A stretch of 64,000 nt of DNA from Candidatus Bathyarchaeota archaeon. GTDB taxonomy: Archaea > Thermoproteota > Bathyarchaeia > Bathyarchaeales > Bathycorpusculaceae. Shown here piece by piece: positions 8,906 through 17,299 of the stretch. Below the pieces are notes generated by a model, which ran no database searches, had not been told where the DNA came from, and worked only from the letters and a program-made list of their open reading frames with translations. Every line of letters begins with the position of its first letter. The stretch's first letter is position 1. The stretch is taken from the NCBI GenBank assembly GCA_026014615.1, contig JAOZHZ010000004.1, positions 248,001 to 312,000 of the forward strand, given 5' to 3'. Made by a program: the position numbers and the translations under genes.

Positions 8906-9166
8906 TTATGCTTTGTCGATGTAGAATGCGGTTACGAATGTTGTTTTCAAGCTTTTGTGGGTTTTCGTTTGGGTTTTAGGCGACTTTATTTTCTGCGAGG
9001 CGTTGCTTGTTATGAAAACCGATTCGCCCTTCTCTAGGCGTTCCTGCACCGTTGAGAAGTCTACTTGTTTGACTTCGTGTACTTCAACGTCTTGACTGGC
9101 ATCATTCCGCAAGAAGAGTACCTGAAACTTGGGCACCTTGTTTATTTCCAGCACATCAGTTAACAT
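8906..9166 (-). CDS. Hypothetical protein, 86 aa
   Basis: A short soluble protein beginning MLTDVLEINKVPKFQVLFLR. It alternates predicted beta strands (KFQVLFLR, VEVHEVKQVDF, ESVFITS) and ends in a Lys/Thr-rich stretch followed by a hydrophobic FVTAFYI segment. No family is recognised and no metal motif is visible. Codon use resembles its neighbours, and the frame is closed by an ATG with stops on either side, so it is probably a real gene. It stands alone, with over 100 bases to each neighbour. Confidence 0.55.
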   Translation of the reverse strand: MLTDVLEINKVPKFQVLFLRNDASQDVEVHEVKQVDFSTVQERLEKGESVFITSNASQKIKSPKTQTKTHKSLKTTFVTAFYIDKA

Positions 9167-9302
9167 AGCCTTCTCACTTTTCGCCTCGATAACTTCTCAA
9201 AAACCCACGAAACTTAAGTCAACAATTACTCTGCCCTAAGACCACTTAAAGCTATGTGACTGCTACAGCACAGCAACATCAAACTATAAACAAAAAGACA
9301 GG

Positions 9303-9971
9303 TTACTCCAAAACAAACTTTACAATCTGTTCTGTTTCCCGCAAAGAATCTACAATTAAGTCAGCATTCGCCTTTCCAAGCTCAGCATCAGTATATGCAC
9401 CTTGAGCAACTGCAACGCAACTCATGTTTCCAGCCTTAGCGGCTTGCACTCCAAAAATAGAGTCCTCCAGCACCATACAATCTTCAGGTTTACTGCCCAG
9501 CTTCAATGCAGTTTTCAGGAAAATCTCCGGGTCAGGCTTAGACTTGCTTACGTCGTCAACAGTTACGACCACGCTGAAGAACTTGTCTACATCCAAAGCT
9601 TTGAGCAAGGAGTCGATTACTTGACGGTTATTCATCGAAGCCAACCCCATCTTAACTTTACCCTGAAGCAACTCCAAAAGCTCTCGGGCATAAGGAAACA
9701 GCGTCACCTTGTCTGAATGCTTGAGGGCGGTTCGGATTTTTGCTTCCACAAGACGCCTAATAACCTGCTCGTTGGGGGTTAGCCCTTTTGATTCAAGAAT
9801 TTCCTTAAAGGTCCATACTGCACCCACGCCGATGCGTCGTTCCACGAATTCGTCGGAAACATCTAAGCTCAAAACTTCCTGCAGTGCCCCATGAAAAGAA
9901 GCCAAAATCGCGTCTTTCGTGTCCGCTAAGGTTCCGTCCCAATCGAAAATAACAGCCTCAAACAGGAACAA
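9303..9971 (-). CDS. HAD hydrolase, beta-phosphoglucomutase/phosphoglycolate phosphatase type
   Basis: A 222-residue haloacid dehalogenase-type phosphatase with all four motifs: DWDGTLADT (nucleophile Asp), a helical C1 cap, SMNNRQV (motif II), KSKPDPE (motif III Lys) and LEDSIFGVQAAKAG (motif IV). The LEDSxxGVxAAxAAG pattern is that of beta-phosphoglucomutase and related sugar-phosphate phosphatases, but the substrate cannot be read from sequence. It starts with TTG at the complement of 9969-9971. It lies about 20 bases downstream of proC on the same strand and may be cotranscribed. Unlike the HAD gene at 8.1 kb, it is intact. Confidence 0.8.
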   Translation of the reverse strand: MFLFEAVIFDWDGTLADTKDAILASFHGALQEVLSLDVSDEFVERRIGVGAVWTFKEILESKGLTPNEQVIRRLVEAKIRTALKHSDKVTLFPYARELLELLQGKVKMGLASMNNRQVIDSLLKALDVDKFFSVVVTVDDVSKSKPDPEIFLKTALKLGSKPEDCMVLEDSIFGVQAAKAGNMSCVAVAQGAYTDAELGKANADLIVDSLRETEQIVKFVLE

Positions 9972-9994
9972 CCACTTCAGCGGAAACTCGGTTT

Positions 9995-10810
9995 TCAGCG
10001 TTTGTCTTCAGGGCTAACTTTTTCTCGAATCAACGCACTCTTCACGGTTGCCTTCTCGACAGCGTTCATTATCCCTTGTCGAACGCCGCTGGCTTCCCAC
10101 TCGTAAATGGCGTCTATGGTTGTGCCACCTGGCGTGGTAACCATATCGCGGATTTTGGTGGGGCTTTCAGGCAACTCCAAAATCAGTTTGGCTGTTCCCA
10201 ACAGGTTCTGTGCGGCGGCTTTTTCGGCGATGTTTCGAGGCAACCCAACTTTTAGTCCAGCGTACGTTAAGGCTTCCGCAACTATCGACAAGTATCCGGG
10301 TCCGCTTCCGCTAAGCCCCGTGATGGCATCCATGTACTTCTCATCCAGCTCCTCACACAACCCCATCAAACCCAAAATGCCCTTGATTTTTTCTTTATCT
10401 TCCTCGGTAACGTCTTGGTCGCAGCAGAACGCAGTGTAAGAAGCCTGCACCAAAGCGGCTACGTTAGGCATAATGCGGACGACTTTGGCATCGGGAACCT
10501 GCTTTTTGAGGAACCACAGCGGCACGGTTGCAGCCGTAGAAACCACCAGTTTACCCTTAACTTCTTTGATGATTCCCTTGAGAACCTTCTCCAAATCGCC
10601 GGGCTTAACGCTGACGAGGATGATGTCGGCTTTGGCGGCGGCTTTGCGGTTGTCTGTTGTTGTTTCCACGCCGAGGGCTTCGAGTTCTTTGAGTTTTTCT
10701 GTAACGAAGTCGGCGGCTGTGATTTTGCCAAGATAGTTACCTTTGAGAAGGCTTTTGATTATGGCGCCGCCCATCATACCGGTGCCGATTACTGCGATTT
10801 TGTCAGACAT
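9995..10810 (-). CDS. proC: Pyrroline-5-carboxylate reductase
   Basis: A 271-residue NAD(P)H-dependent enzyme for the last step of proline synthesis. The N-terminal Rossmann motif is IAVIGTGMMGGAII. The middle has the family pattern VRIMPNVAALV followed by two strands, and the C-terminal dimerisation domain contains the signature GLSGSGPGYLS...EALTYAGLKVGLP and then TPGGTTIDAI. The length and motifs match ProC throughout. ATG is preceded by AGGAGAAC. It starts about 70 bases from the end of trm1, on the same strand. No proA or proB is present here. Confidence 0.92.
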   Translation of the reverse strand: MSDKIAVIGTGMMGGAIIKSLLKGNYLGKITAADFVTEKLKELEALGVETTTDNRKAAAKADIILVSVKPGDLEKVLKGIIKEVKGKLVVSTAATVPLWFLKKQVPDAKVVRIMPNVAALVQASYTAFCCDQDVTEEDKEKIKGILGLMGLCEELDEKYMDAITGLSGSGPGYLSIVAEALTYAGLKVGLPRNIAEKAAAQNLLGTAKLILELPESPTKIRDMVTTPGGTTIDAIYEWEASGVRQGIMNAVEKATVKSALIREKVSPEDKR

Positions 10811-10879
10811 ATCAAGGTTCTCCTATTTACTTCTACCTTTGTGGTTTTGGCTCTTAAACTTTTATCGCATTCGTTTGGC

Positions 10880-12097
10880 TCATCTGGATGCAAGGGTTTT
10901 CTGAACCATTTCTTTCATGACAAAGGAGGACGCGTTGGTTCGGACTCCACGGCTATTGAAGTGCGTAGCGACCGCCACGTAGCCGTTGTTTTTGAGAGTT
11001 TGGAAAAATGCGGCAACCGAGGGAGCAGGCAACCCGAACTTGCCGCTCATCTTGTCCAACACAAAATAAGTCAGCGGCGCGTCTGCTTCTTCATGGGTCA
11101 AAGAGAGCAGTTTAGTGATTTTGCCGCTGCTTCGAAAAGCAGTGTGTAGATTTCCCTCAATCATCAAATCGATAAAATGGGTGTCGAATATTTTTCCTAT
11201 CCAGAGGGGTCCAGCGTAGTTCATTTTGTTTCCGCATTCTGGGCATTTTGCTGCTGCGTCGGGGAACGGTTTGGTAGCGGTTTCTCTGTGTAGGCAGTTG
11301 AAGCAGTGCAGCACGTAGCCCATGTTTTTGAGACTTTCGTCGGCTTTTTGGCAGCCGTAGCCAATTTGGGCGTAGACTCGGATGTAGTGGTCGCTGCAGT
11401 GGCTAAACAGGACGTGGATGCCGATGTCGTGTTTTGCAGCTATTGACGCGATGCTTCCCGCGAGAAGGCGCACGGCAAGTTCTTGGCAGTACTCGGTGCG
11501 GAGGGGTCTACCGCCGTATTTGCGTACACAGGCTTTGGCGTGGACGCCGCAGAGGGGCGCCATATCCGTAGCCGTAGCCGCCAGCAACCCCTTGTTGCGC
11601 AAAGCCTGAACTGCCGAATCCAAATGCGGAACGGGGGTTCCAAAGGGGTCAATATCGATGATGTCAAAACGACTCTTAGGCGCAGAATGCTCGATAAGAA
11701 GGCAATTCGCATCTTTATGCTGAACTTCCATGCAGTCCTGCAGATTATTCAAGGCAACATTTTGCGTGGCTAGGTTAGCGCTGCGCAGGTTGATGTCACC
11801 GCTGACCACCGCTTTGACCCCGTGAATTTCCGCCGCGAAACGTAGTCCTCGTATGCCTGTGGCGGTTAGGGGTTCGCAGATGGTGATTTCCCTGTCGACC
11901 AGCCGTTGGTAAGCTTGAAATGCCAGTACGGTCAGGTCGCGGTTAAATTCCATTACGGGGTTATAGAATACGGGGGCGCGGCTGGGCGCGTAGTCGGAGG
12001 GGCAGACACCGTAGGCTTTCAGGTTCGGAACCACTACTTTGATTTTGCCTTCTGTGACTGTTTCAGTAGGATATTGAGTATCCTGAGCGTTTGCCAT
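10880..12097 (-). CDS. trm1: tRNA (guanine26-N2)-dimethyltransferase
   Basis: An archaeal/eukaryal SAM-dependent enzyme that dimethylates G26 in tRNA. It shows the start region EGKIKVVVPN...PSRAPVFYNPVMEFNRDL, the SAM-binding ITICEPLTATGIRGLRFA, the catalytic-site IDIDPFGTPVPHLDSA, and a C-terminal zinc ribbon (CFNCLHRETA...CPECGNKM). The frame could extend to 12232, but that would run into the divergent THEP1 gene; the MANAQDTQYP start at 12097 gives a normal N-terminus and an 83-base divergent promoter region. The 405-residue length is typical of the family. Confidence 0.93.
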   Translation of the reverse strand: MANAQDTQYPTETVTEGKIKVVVPNLKAYGVCPSDYAPSRAPVFYNPVMEFNRDLTVLAFQAYQRLVDREITICEPLTATGIRGLRFAAEIHGVKAVVSGDINLRSANLATQNVALNNLQDCMEVQHKDANCLLIEHSAPKSRFDIIDIDPFGTPVPHLDSAVQALRNKGLLAATATDMAPLCGVHAKACVRKYGGRPLRTEYCQELAVRLLAGSIASIAAKHDIGIHVLFSHCSDHYIRVYAQIGYGCQKADESLKNMGYVLHCFNCLHRETATKPFPDAAAKCPECGNKMNYAGPLWIGKIFDTHFIDLMIEGNLHTAFRSSGKITKLLSLTHEEADAPLTYFVLDKMSGKFGLPAPSVAAFFQTLKNNGYVAVATHFNSRGVRTNASSFVMKEMVQKTLASR

Positions 12098-12180
12098 AAG
12101 TAATTCCGCGTCTATTAGGTGAGAATATGAAAAGGATTTTATGCAGATATTAGAGTTCTGGTTAAGCTGAGGAAAAGGAT

Positions 12181-12777
12181 TTGGAGAAACGTGTGCTGAT
12201 TCTAACGGGCATCCCGGGTGTGGGTAAAACAACTGTGTTGGCGAAAACAGTGAGCAGTTTGAGGGGACGAGGCGTAAGTGTTGGGGGCATGTTCAGTCGT
12301 GAAGTCCGCGAAGACGGCATCCGTGTGGGTTTTGAAGTTGTGGATGTTGCCCGAGCTAAAGTCGGGTGGCTTGCGCACGTTGACCAGCATGGTCCACAGG
12401 TTGGTAAGTACCACGTGAATCTGGGCGATTTGGAAGCGGTAGGGGTCCAAGCCATAAACGACGCGACAGAAAACCGCGATGTGGTCGTCATCGACGAGAT
12501 TGGACCGATGGAACTGTTTTCAGAAAAGTTTAAGCAGGCAGCCCAAAAAGCATTGGGAAGCGGCAAACTGGTCATTGCGGTTGTGCATTGGAAAGCCCAA
12601 GACAAACTGGTTGTAGAAGCAAAAAGCAGACCAGACGCAGAAGTTTTCACAGTTACACCCCAAAATTGGGATGGGCTTCAGGAAGAGCTTGTTGAGAAAG
12701 CGGTTGAGTTTCTTAGGCGGTTCTTAGAGCCATGCGGTTTTGATTTCGCCCACTGTTTGGAAGTGGGGGTCGTCTGA
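12181..12777 (+). CDS. Nucleoside-triphosphatase THEP1-like
   Basis: A P-loop NTPase of the THEP1/NTPCR family, 198 residues. Walker A is GIPGVGKTT (residues 10-18), the family pattern GVSVGGMFSREVREDG follows, and Walker B is VVVIDEIGPMEL. The family hydrolyses various NTPs slowly in vitro; its cell role is unknown. It starts with TTG behind GAGGAAAAGGA. Its last roughly 50 bases overlap the convergent vapC gene. The C-terminal 20 residues beyond the helix VEKAVEFLRRF are unusual and arise only from that overlap; the functional domain ends before it. Confidence 0.88.
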   Translation: MEKRVLILTGIPGVGKTTVLAKTVSSLRGRGVSVGGMFSREVREDGIRVGFEVVDVARAKVGWLAHVDQHGPQVGKYHVNLGDLEAVGVQAINDATENRDVVVIDEIGPMELFSEKFKQAAQKALGSGKLVIAVVHWKAQDKLVVEAKSRPDAEVFTVTPQNWDGLQEELVEKAVEFLRRFLEPCGFDFAHCLEVGVV

Positions 12778-13110
12778 GAGGCAGGTTGCTTTGAGCATCA
12801 TGGTGGTTGCGGCGATTAGGCTATCTGCCATGTTTAGACTGTATTTGTGGCGGAGCTGTGCGCTGGTTTTGGCGATTTCGGCGTCAACTTTTACGACTTT
12901 GAAGTCTTTTTCCAGAAGGGTTGCGCGCAGCGTGGCGGTTTCTTGTCCTTCGGTTTCGAGGGTGAGCCAGTAGATTTCGTGCAGGACTATGGCTGAGATG
13001 AAGCGGTCTTTGGCTGTGCGGATGGCTTCTCGCGTTTTTTGGAGCATTGTTGCTTCTGGGCTGTAGTAGTGTTCTAGGAAGAATCGGGTGTCGTAAACGG
13101 TTTTAGGCAT
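12724..13110 (-). CDS. PIN-domain toxin, VapC family
   Basis: A 128-residue PIN ribonuclease-like protein. The acidic residues expected of the active site are visible: the Asp in VYDTRFFLEH near the start, a Glu in LHEIYWLTLE, and the Asp in NMADSLIAAT near residue 95 with the following Asp in SDDPHFQ. The family cleaves RNA (often tRNA or rRNA) when its antitoxin is lost. The start overlaps the antitoxin stop by 8 bases, a standard vapBC layout. Targets cannot be inferred from sequence. Confidence 0.85.
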   Translation of the reverse strand: MPKTVYDTRFFLEHYYSPEATMLQKTREAIRTAKDRFISAIVLHEIYWLTLETEGQETATLRATLLEKDFKVVKVDAEIAKTSAQLRHKYSLNMADSLIAATTMMLKATCLSDDPHFQTVGEIKTAWL

Positions 13111-13333
13111 CTAAGTCCCTGAGTTTCTCCAGCAGTTTCCTCATTTGAGCGGGCGAGGCATATCTTGCTCCTGAACCTGCCAAGTCGAGGGTGGATTGTT
13201 TGGGTCGTAGGAGGATGCCGTCGTTGGTGTCGAGGACTTGGAGGCGGGTTCCTTCTTCGATGTTGTATTTTTCTCGGAATTTGATGGGGATGGTGGTTTG
13301 TCCTTTGCGGGTGACTATGACTTCATCTTCCAT
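13103..13333 (-). CDS. AbrB/SpoVT-type antitoxin, VapB family
   Basis: A 76-residue swapped-hairpin DNA-binding protein: VTRKGQTTIPIKFREKYNIEEGTRLQVLDTN is split by the usual turns of the AbrB/MazE fold. The C-terminal half, ending YASPAQMRKLLEKLRDLD, is the likely toxin-binding helix. It is first in the operon and probably autoregulates it. The upstream sequence has the repeated pattern agTACTac (GTAGTACTTATAAG and GATCGTACTACATAA at about 13361-13403), which could be its operator. Confidence 0.86.
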   Translation of the reverse strand: MEDEVIVTRKGQTTIPIKFREKYNIEEGTRLQVLDTNDGILLRPKQSTLDLAGSGARYASPAQMRKLLEKLRDLDA

Positions 13334-13357
13334 ACTCGCTCACAGTACTACCTAACT

Positions 13358-13405
13358 GCACGTAGTACTTATAAGTCTTATTACCACCAGATCGTACTAC
13401 ATAAA
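13358..13405 (-). promoter_or_regulatory. vapBC promoter/operator region
   Basis: Short repeats of GTAGTACT/AGTACTAC-like sequence flank a TATA-like CTTATAAG at about 13366-13373, just upstream of the vapB start. This suits autoregulation by an AbrB-type dimer; the operator assignment is inference. Confidence 0.35.
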
Positions 13406-13455
13406 CCCAGCACTACCAAAATTCACTAAAACCAAAGGAAACAAAGAAACGCGGG

Positions 13456-14235
13456 TCAGCTGACGACTTTTCGGAACTGATACAAAGTGGCACTCATGGT
13501 TACAACCGCAACCAACGCGATAACACCGTACGCTTGAAGTATCGTGCTCCACTCGTAACCATTAATCATAAGCACCCGAATAGCATCCACCGTGTAACTA
13601 ATCGGATTAAATTTTGAAACCGTACTTATCCACGAAGGCAAAAAACTCGCCGGCATCAAAGCAGTACTCAAAAACAGAAGCGGAAAAGTTATGAACCCAC
13701 TTATCGCGAACACTGTTTCAGAACTTCGAGTTTTCATACCTATAGCCAACGAGATACCAGACCAAGCCAACCCGAAAAACGCTATCGTAAGAAGCATAAG
13801 CAGAATCCCCGGAATACCCGTGACGGCAGTGTACCCAAAAGCGTAACCTAACGCCAAAATAATAATTGATTGAATTACCACTCGGAAGGCGTCACTTGTC
13901 AGTCTCCCAAGCAGAATGGCGTATCTGCTGACAGGGGTAACAAGCATTTTCTGAAGAAACCCCGAGTCAATATCAAGCACTATTGAGTTACCCGACTGAA
14001 GGGCACTACTGAAAGCATTTTGAAGCAGGATACCTGCAGTGGCGAATAAACCGTAGCTGTCGGTGCCTGTGGCGGCTTGGAATCCGGGTATGTTAGAGAA
14101 GCTGGAGAAGAGTTGGGTAAACAGAAGCAGAAAAATTATAGGCTGAAAAAGCGAAAAAAACAGCAGAATGGGGGTTCGGACGAGCTTTTTGAGGTACCTG
14201 ACAAAAAGATACCAAGTGTCAGACAACAAGGACAA
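13456..14235 (-). CDS. ABC-2 type transporter permease (DrrB-like)
   Basis: A 259-residue membrane protein with about six transmembrane helices: LLFFSLFQPIIFLLLFTQLF near residue 30, then helices around 110, 145, 175 and 235. It has the ABC-2 family region PLLFLSTALMPASFLPSWI followed by NPISYTVDAIR. Such permeases pair with DrrA-type ATPases to export drugs, lipids or polysaccharides. It starts 3 bases after the ATPase stop, so the two form one unit. The substrate is unknown. Confidence 0.87.
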   Translation of the reverse strand: MSLLSDTWYLFVRYLKKLVRTPILLFFSLFQPIIFLLLFTQLFSSFSNIPGFQAATGTDSYGLFATAGILLQNAFSSALQSGNSIVLDIDSGFLQKMLVTPVSRYAILLGRLTSDAFRVVIQSIIILALGYAFGYTAVTGIPGILLMLLTIAFFGLAWSGISLAIGMKTRSSETVFAISGFITFPLLFLSTALMPASFLPSWISTVSKFNPISYTVDAIRVLMINGYEWSTILQAYGVIALVAVVTMSATLYQFRKVVS

Positions 14236-14238
14236 GTT

Positions 14239-15237
14239 TCATCGTCTCCTGCCGACAAATGTGGCGCTGGGCGCTTTAACAAGGTCTTCTGACCTAATTC
14301 GTCGACCCGTATGCTGCAAGAAAACATCATCCAAGGAAGGGGAACTGAAAGTTACTGAAGAAAGACGTATGCCACTGATATCCAACGCACGCACTATATC
14401 TGCGATGAGTAGTCCCGCGTTTTTGGCATAAACGGTAAGGCATTCTTCAGAGGAATCCATAACCGTTGTTACGCCAGTCATGCTTTCCAGAAGCTCTCTT
14501 GCCCTTGGCTTGGTCCTGTGGCAGTCTTCCAATGACAGCTGGATGGAGTCGGCGCCTATTTGGCGTTTAAGTTCAGCGGGCGCACCGCTAGCAACAATTT
14601 TTCCAAAATCAATTATGGAGAGGCGTTTACAGAGTTTGTCTGCTTCGTCCATGTACTGAGTGGTTAAAAAGATGGTTGTGCCAGCTTTGTTCAGCGTTTC
14701 GAGGTAACTCCATATTGCCGAACGTGACTGAGGGTCTAAGCCCGTCGTGGGTTCGTCAAGAAACAGCAGTTTTGGCCTGTGAATCAGGGCGGTGGCTAAA
14801 TCAAGTCGTTTTTTCATGCCGCCTGAATAGTTTCTTGCCCTTCGGTCTGCAACATTCTTTAACTCAACCAGCTCAAGGAGTTCATCTACTCGTTGTTTGA
14901 GTTCCTCCGTGGGCATTTGTTGGAAATGTCCTTGGAGCATCAGGTTTTCTTTGCCTGTGAGGTCTCCGTCTACGGTTGTGTCTTGGCTTTGAACGCCAAT
15001 TTCTTTGCGGATTGCGGGGGCTTCAGTTTCTAAATCGTATCCTGCGATTGTTACAGTTCCAGATGTTTTTCTGAGGAGGGTGGTGAGGATTTTTATGGTG
15101 GTGCTTTTTCCTGCGCCGTTGGGTCCGAGGAAGCCGAAGAATTCTCCTTCTTGAACTTTGAAGGATATGTGGTCTACTGCTTTTGTGCCGTCGGAGTAAA
15201 TCAGAACTAGGTCGTTTACGTCGATTATGTCTGCCAT
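14239..15237 (-). CDS. ABC-2 type transporter ATPase (DrrA-like)
   Basis: A 332-residue ATP-binding subunit: Walker A GPNGAGKST, Q-loop VQSQD, signature YSGGMKKRLDLA, Walker B LLFLDEPTTGLDP and the switch His region, here TTQYMDEAD (Gln where His is usual, as in several DrrA-type ATPases). The C-terminal 100 residues form the DrrA-type accessory domain found in exporters of daunorubicin class. First gene of a two-gene unit with the permease. A drug-efflux role is possible but cannot be shown here. Confidence 0.88.
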   Translation of the reverse strand: MADIIDVNDLVLIYSDGTKAVDHISFKVQEGEFFGFLGPNGAGKSTTIKILTTLLRKTSGTVTIAGYDLETEAPAIRKEIGVQSQDTTVDGDLTGKENLMLQGHFQQMPTEELKQRVDELLELVELKNVADRRARNYSGGMKKRLDLATALIHRPKLLFLDEPTTGLDPQSRSAIWSYLETLNKAGTTIFLTTQYMDEADKLCKRLSIIDFGKIVASGAPAELKRQIGADSIQLSLEDCHRTKPRARELLESMTGVTTVMDSSEECLTVYAKNAGLLIADIVRALDISGIRLSSVTFSSPSLDDVFLQHTGRRIRSEDLVKAPSATFVGRRR

Positions 15238-15430
15238 GAAAATTGCCTTGCGTATGCTATTTTTGGCTTGGATATTAAGGGTATGTGGCTGCTCAGCTAC
15301 ACCAACACATTCCGCAGCACTCTGGATTCGTGTGATTTCTGGGGGCGGTTCCAGAGGACATTGTAGCTTGTTGTAGTGTCAATACAGTCACAAGTTTTTA
15401 TAAGCATACTCCGCGATAGGGAGTATTTAG

Positions 15431-15533
15431 TGTCCTGAAGCCATCAGACGTTGCAAAGTTTGACGGAGCAAGTCTCAACGAAACGCGGAGAGTTCAAGTC
15501 CCCTCATTTCCCGGTAAGGTTTCCTTTTCAGGT
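15431..15533 (+). ncRNA. Candidate small RNA, copy A
   Basis: Shares with a second copy at 16.56 kb the blocks tGTCCTGAAGCCATCA, CGTTGCA, AACGCGGA and GTCCCCTCATT, in the same order and spacing over about 90 bases. A TATA-like TTTTTATAAGC lies near 15392-15402, about 28 bases upstream of the first block, so transcription should begin at the conserved sequence. CGTTG near 15449 can pair with CAACG near 15476, and CCTGAA near 15434 with TTCAGG near 15527. No ORF covers it. It is not a tRNA, box C/D or known riboswitch that I recognise. Confidence 0.5.
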
Positions 15534-15656
15534 CCGTGTAAAGTTGAGAAACAATCCGTCAAACACTCCTTTTAGGAGTTACCTTAAAGAAGGCTGTTTG
15601 TTTGATGCTTCAGGTAGTTTTGCTGTTTAGGCTTAGCGGGGTCTAGATTTCGGTCG

Positions 15657-15962
15657 TTGCGCATTAAAATCAGAGACAGAGACTTGTTTGAGGTACGGAT
15701 TGAATTGAATCGGCAAGAAGCCACAAGTTTACTCCGTGAACTGATCAGCGAATGTGACGATTTGCTTTCAGTTAGGGGAGTTTCGCTTTCTCCCGTGAAA
15801 AATGATACTTTGGCGGAGTCAGGCAGTTACGAGTTACATATTTCCTGTGGATTAGATGAAGGCTTGCGGTCACGCATGAAAGCGGTTCTTTTAAAACACC
15901 AGCTATCCATGAAGGAAAAAGACACAGAGGTTATTGTTTTTAGACCAAAAACGGACCCGTAA
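15657..15962 (+). CDS. Hypothetical protein, 101 aa
   Basis: Starts with TTG: MRIKIRDRDLFEVRIELNRQ. It is an alpha/beta protein with a duplicated-looking pattern of a strand, a helix (EATSLLRELISECDDLL, and later GLRSRMKAVLLKHQLSM) and a strand ending EVIVFRP. This resembles small ferredoxin-like folds but I cannot name a family. It follows candidate RNA copy A by about 125 bases, and no SD is clear before the TTG, so the start is uncertain. It is convergent with the DUF5752-like gene, with stops 8 bases apart. Confidence 0.6.
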   Translation: MRIKIRDRDLFEVRIELNRQEATSLLRELISECDDLLSVRGVSLSPVKNDTLAESGSYELHISCGLDEGLRSRMKAVLLKHQLSMKEKDTEVIVFRPKTDP

Positions 15963-15969
15963 ACTGTTT

Positions 15970-16341
15970 TTACGTTTTTGTTGCCCAGTTAAGTTCTTCT
16001 AGGCGAATTTGAAGAACCACAAGCAGTTTTTTCTTCAACGCATCATCAGATGCTGCACTTTCGATTTTGTGTATGCGGTGGGCTAATTCTTCGTCGCCTA
16101 AGGTTTGGCTTATCCATTTTTGGTAGTCTCCACGGCGGAAATGGAACCGCACCACCCGAGTTGCCATGGTTTTAAGTTCCTCGGTGAAACTGAACAAGCT
16201 GACCGCTGTTTCTCCTGTGTAGTTTCCTACGCCATCAAAAAAGTGGAACCCATGCTCGTAGGATACTGACCGCAGAATTTTTTGCGCTGCCTCTTTATCG
16301 GCTGAATCGGAGGTTTGTTGGGATTTAACCGTGAAGAACAC
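15970..16341 (-). CDS. DUF5752-like protein
   Basis: A 123-residue protein that fits my memory of the DUF5752 family by its pattern FHFFDGVGNYTGETAVSLFS, then RFHFRRGDYQKWI and LGDEELAHRI. In other archaea this domain is found alone or beside glycan-processing genes; its function is not known. No signal peptide or membrane helix is seen. The ATG at 16341 has no obvious SD, consistent with a leaderless start. It lies between the two candidate RNA copies, on the opposite strand. Confidence 0.65.
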   Translation of the reverse strand: MFFTVKSQQTSDSADKEAAQKILRSVSYEHGFHFFDGVGNYTGETAVSLFSFTEELKTMATRVVRFHFRRGDYQKWISQTLGDEELAHRIHKIESAASDDALKKKLLVVLQIRLEELNWATKT

Positions 16342-16557
16342 CTATCAAGGGTAACAGGGGATGCCGTGTTAAATCAGTTTGTGGTTACGTATTAACTCCA
16401 ACAGTAACGCCATAGGAAAAAGTTCCCCGCACCCCAAGAGAATCAGGGCTGTATGAAAAAACCGCGATTTCCTGAAAACTGGGACAAACGTCCTGTTTTT
16501 GTTGCTGTAGTAGCACAATCACAAAATTATATTAGTTCATTTTGACAAGTGTATTCT

Positions 16558-16676
16558 TGTGTCCTGAAGCCATCAAGCGTTGCATCAAAAGGTTTGGCGG
16601 GCCAGGCGTAGGCGAAAACGCGGAAAACAATGTCCCCTCATTCCCCAGTTAGGTCCCCTTTTTCCTCTCCGCGCCC
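16558..16676 (+). ncRNA. Candidate small RNA, copy B
   Basis: Second copy of the element at 15.43 kb. TGTCCTGAAGCCATCA is identical to copy A. CGTTGCA, AACGCGGA and GTCCCCTCATT recur in order, while the middle (GGTTTGGCGGGCCAGGCG) differs. GCGTT near 16577 can pair with AACGC near 16618. A TATA-like AAATTATATTA lies near 16522-16532, about 26 bases upstream, and CCCCTTTTT near 16662 could end it. The small zinc-protein gene begins about 95 bases later, so it could also be a long leader for that gene. Confidence 0.5.
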
Positions 16677-16769
16677 TAACCCACGAACCGAGACCTGCCA
16701 AACAATAATTTTGGGACAACCGAAAGCTTTAGCGTCGTTTGAGAATGTAAATTTTTGGAGGCTATACTT

Positions 16770-16910
16770 ATGGTGGCTAATTTTGATTATGTTTGTCCTA
16801 AGTGTGGAAAAAGCTCCACTGTAACAGAAGTTGACCCGAATATGGGGCAGATTTTCATTGTTTGCTCAGATACAGCGTGTCGTGCCATGAAAGCAAAAGG
16901 CTGGTTCTGA
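16770..16910 (+). CDS. Small zinc-finger protein, 46 aa
   Basis: ATG at 16770 follows a TTGGAGG Shine-Dalgarno site at 16755-16761. The product starts MVANFDYVCPKCGKSSTVTE and has a second pair of Cys (IVCSDTACRAMKAKGWF), giving CxxC-x(~22)-CxxxxC, a zinc-ribbon spacing. No known family is recognised. It is too short for common ORF cut-offs, but the SD and cysteine pattern support it. Candidate RNA copy B lies directly upstream. Confidence 0.65.
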   Translation: MVANFDYVCPKCGKSSTVTEVDPNMGQIFIVCSDTACRAMKAKGWF

Positions 16911-17299
16911 AGACTTCTTTAGTTAACTACTGAGTCTGCTGGCGTAGTTTCTTGCGCTTAAGTTGTTAACAATACAATGGGAGCTGCCAGCACAGCAACT
17001 GACCCCACAGACGCCAACGGTTCTTCTCATCACTTTTTCACCTATACTTTTCCAGCGGATGGTGCGTAAATGGCTCAAAGAACCAAAAGCGTCAAACCAA
17101 GGAATCGTTGCTCAATCCGTTTCTCAAAAATAATTAAACATGAATGAACAAAGTTAAGAAAAGTTGTTCGGCACACTTTCGCGCTACCTTGAGAGAAATA
17201 AAAAGCTATTTTTAAAAATACAGTAAGTAACTGCAAAAACTATAATTCTATGAAATGGAAAAGCAATTAACTGTCATTTAAAGTGAGATTGATGGAACC
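16911..17299. other. Gene-poor stretch with a possible coding remnant
   Basis: Nearly 390 bases without a convincing gene. An open stretch at 16977-17069 would encode 30 residues rich in Thr, Ser and Asp, ending FFTYTFPADGA; it looks like the tail of a secreted beta-sandwich domain and may be a gene remnant. An AT-rich promoter-like region precedes the gene at 17300. Confidence 0.3.

Noticed and set aside
12098-12232. N-terminal extension of trm1
   Set aside because: It lies under the divergent THEP1 gene and its promoter; the standard start is at 12097.
15431-15533. Small RNA copy A as a tRNA
   Set aside because: It holds GTTCAAGTCCCC like a T arm, but neither an acceptor nor a D arm can be drawn, and copy B lacks the T loop.
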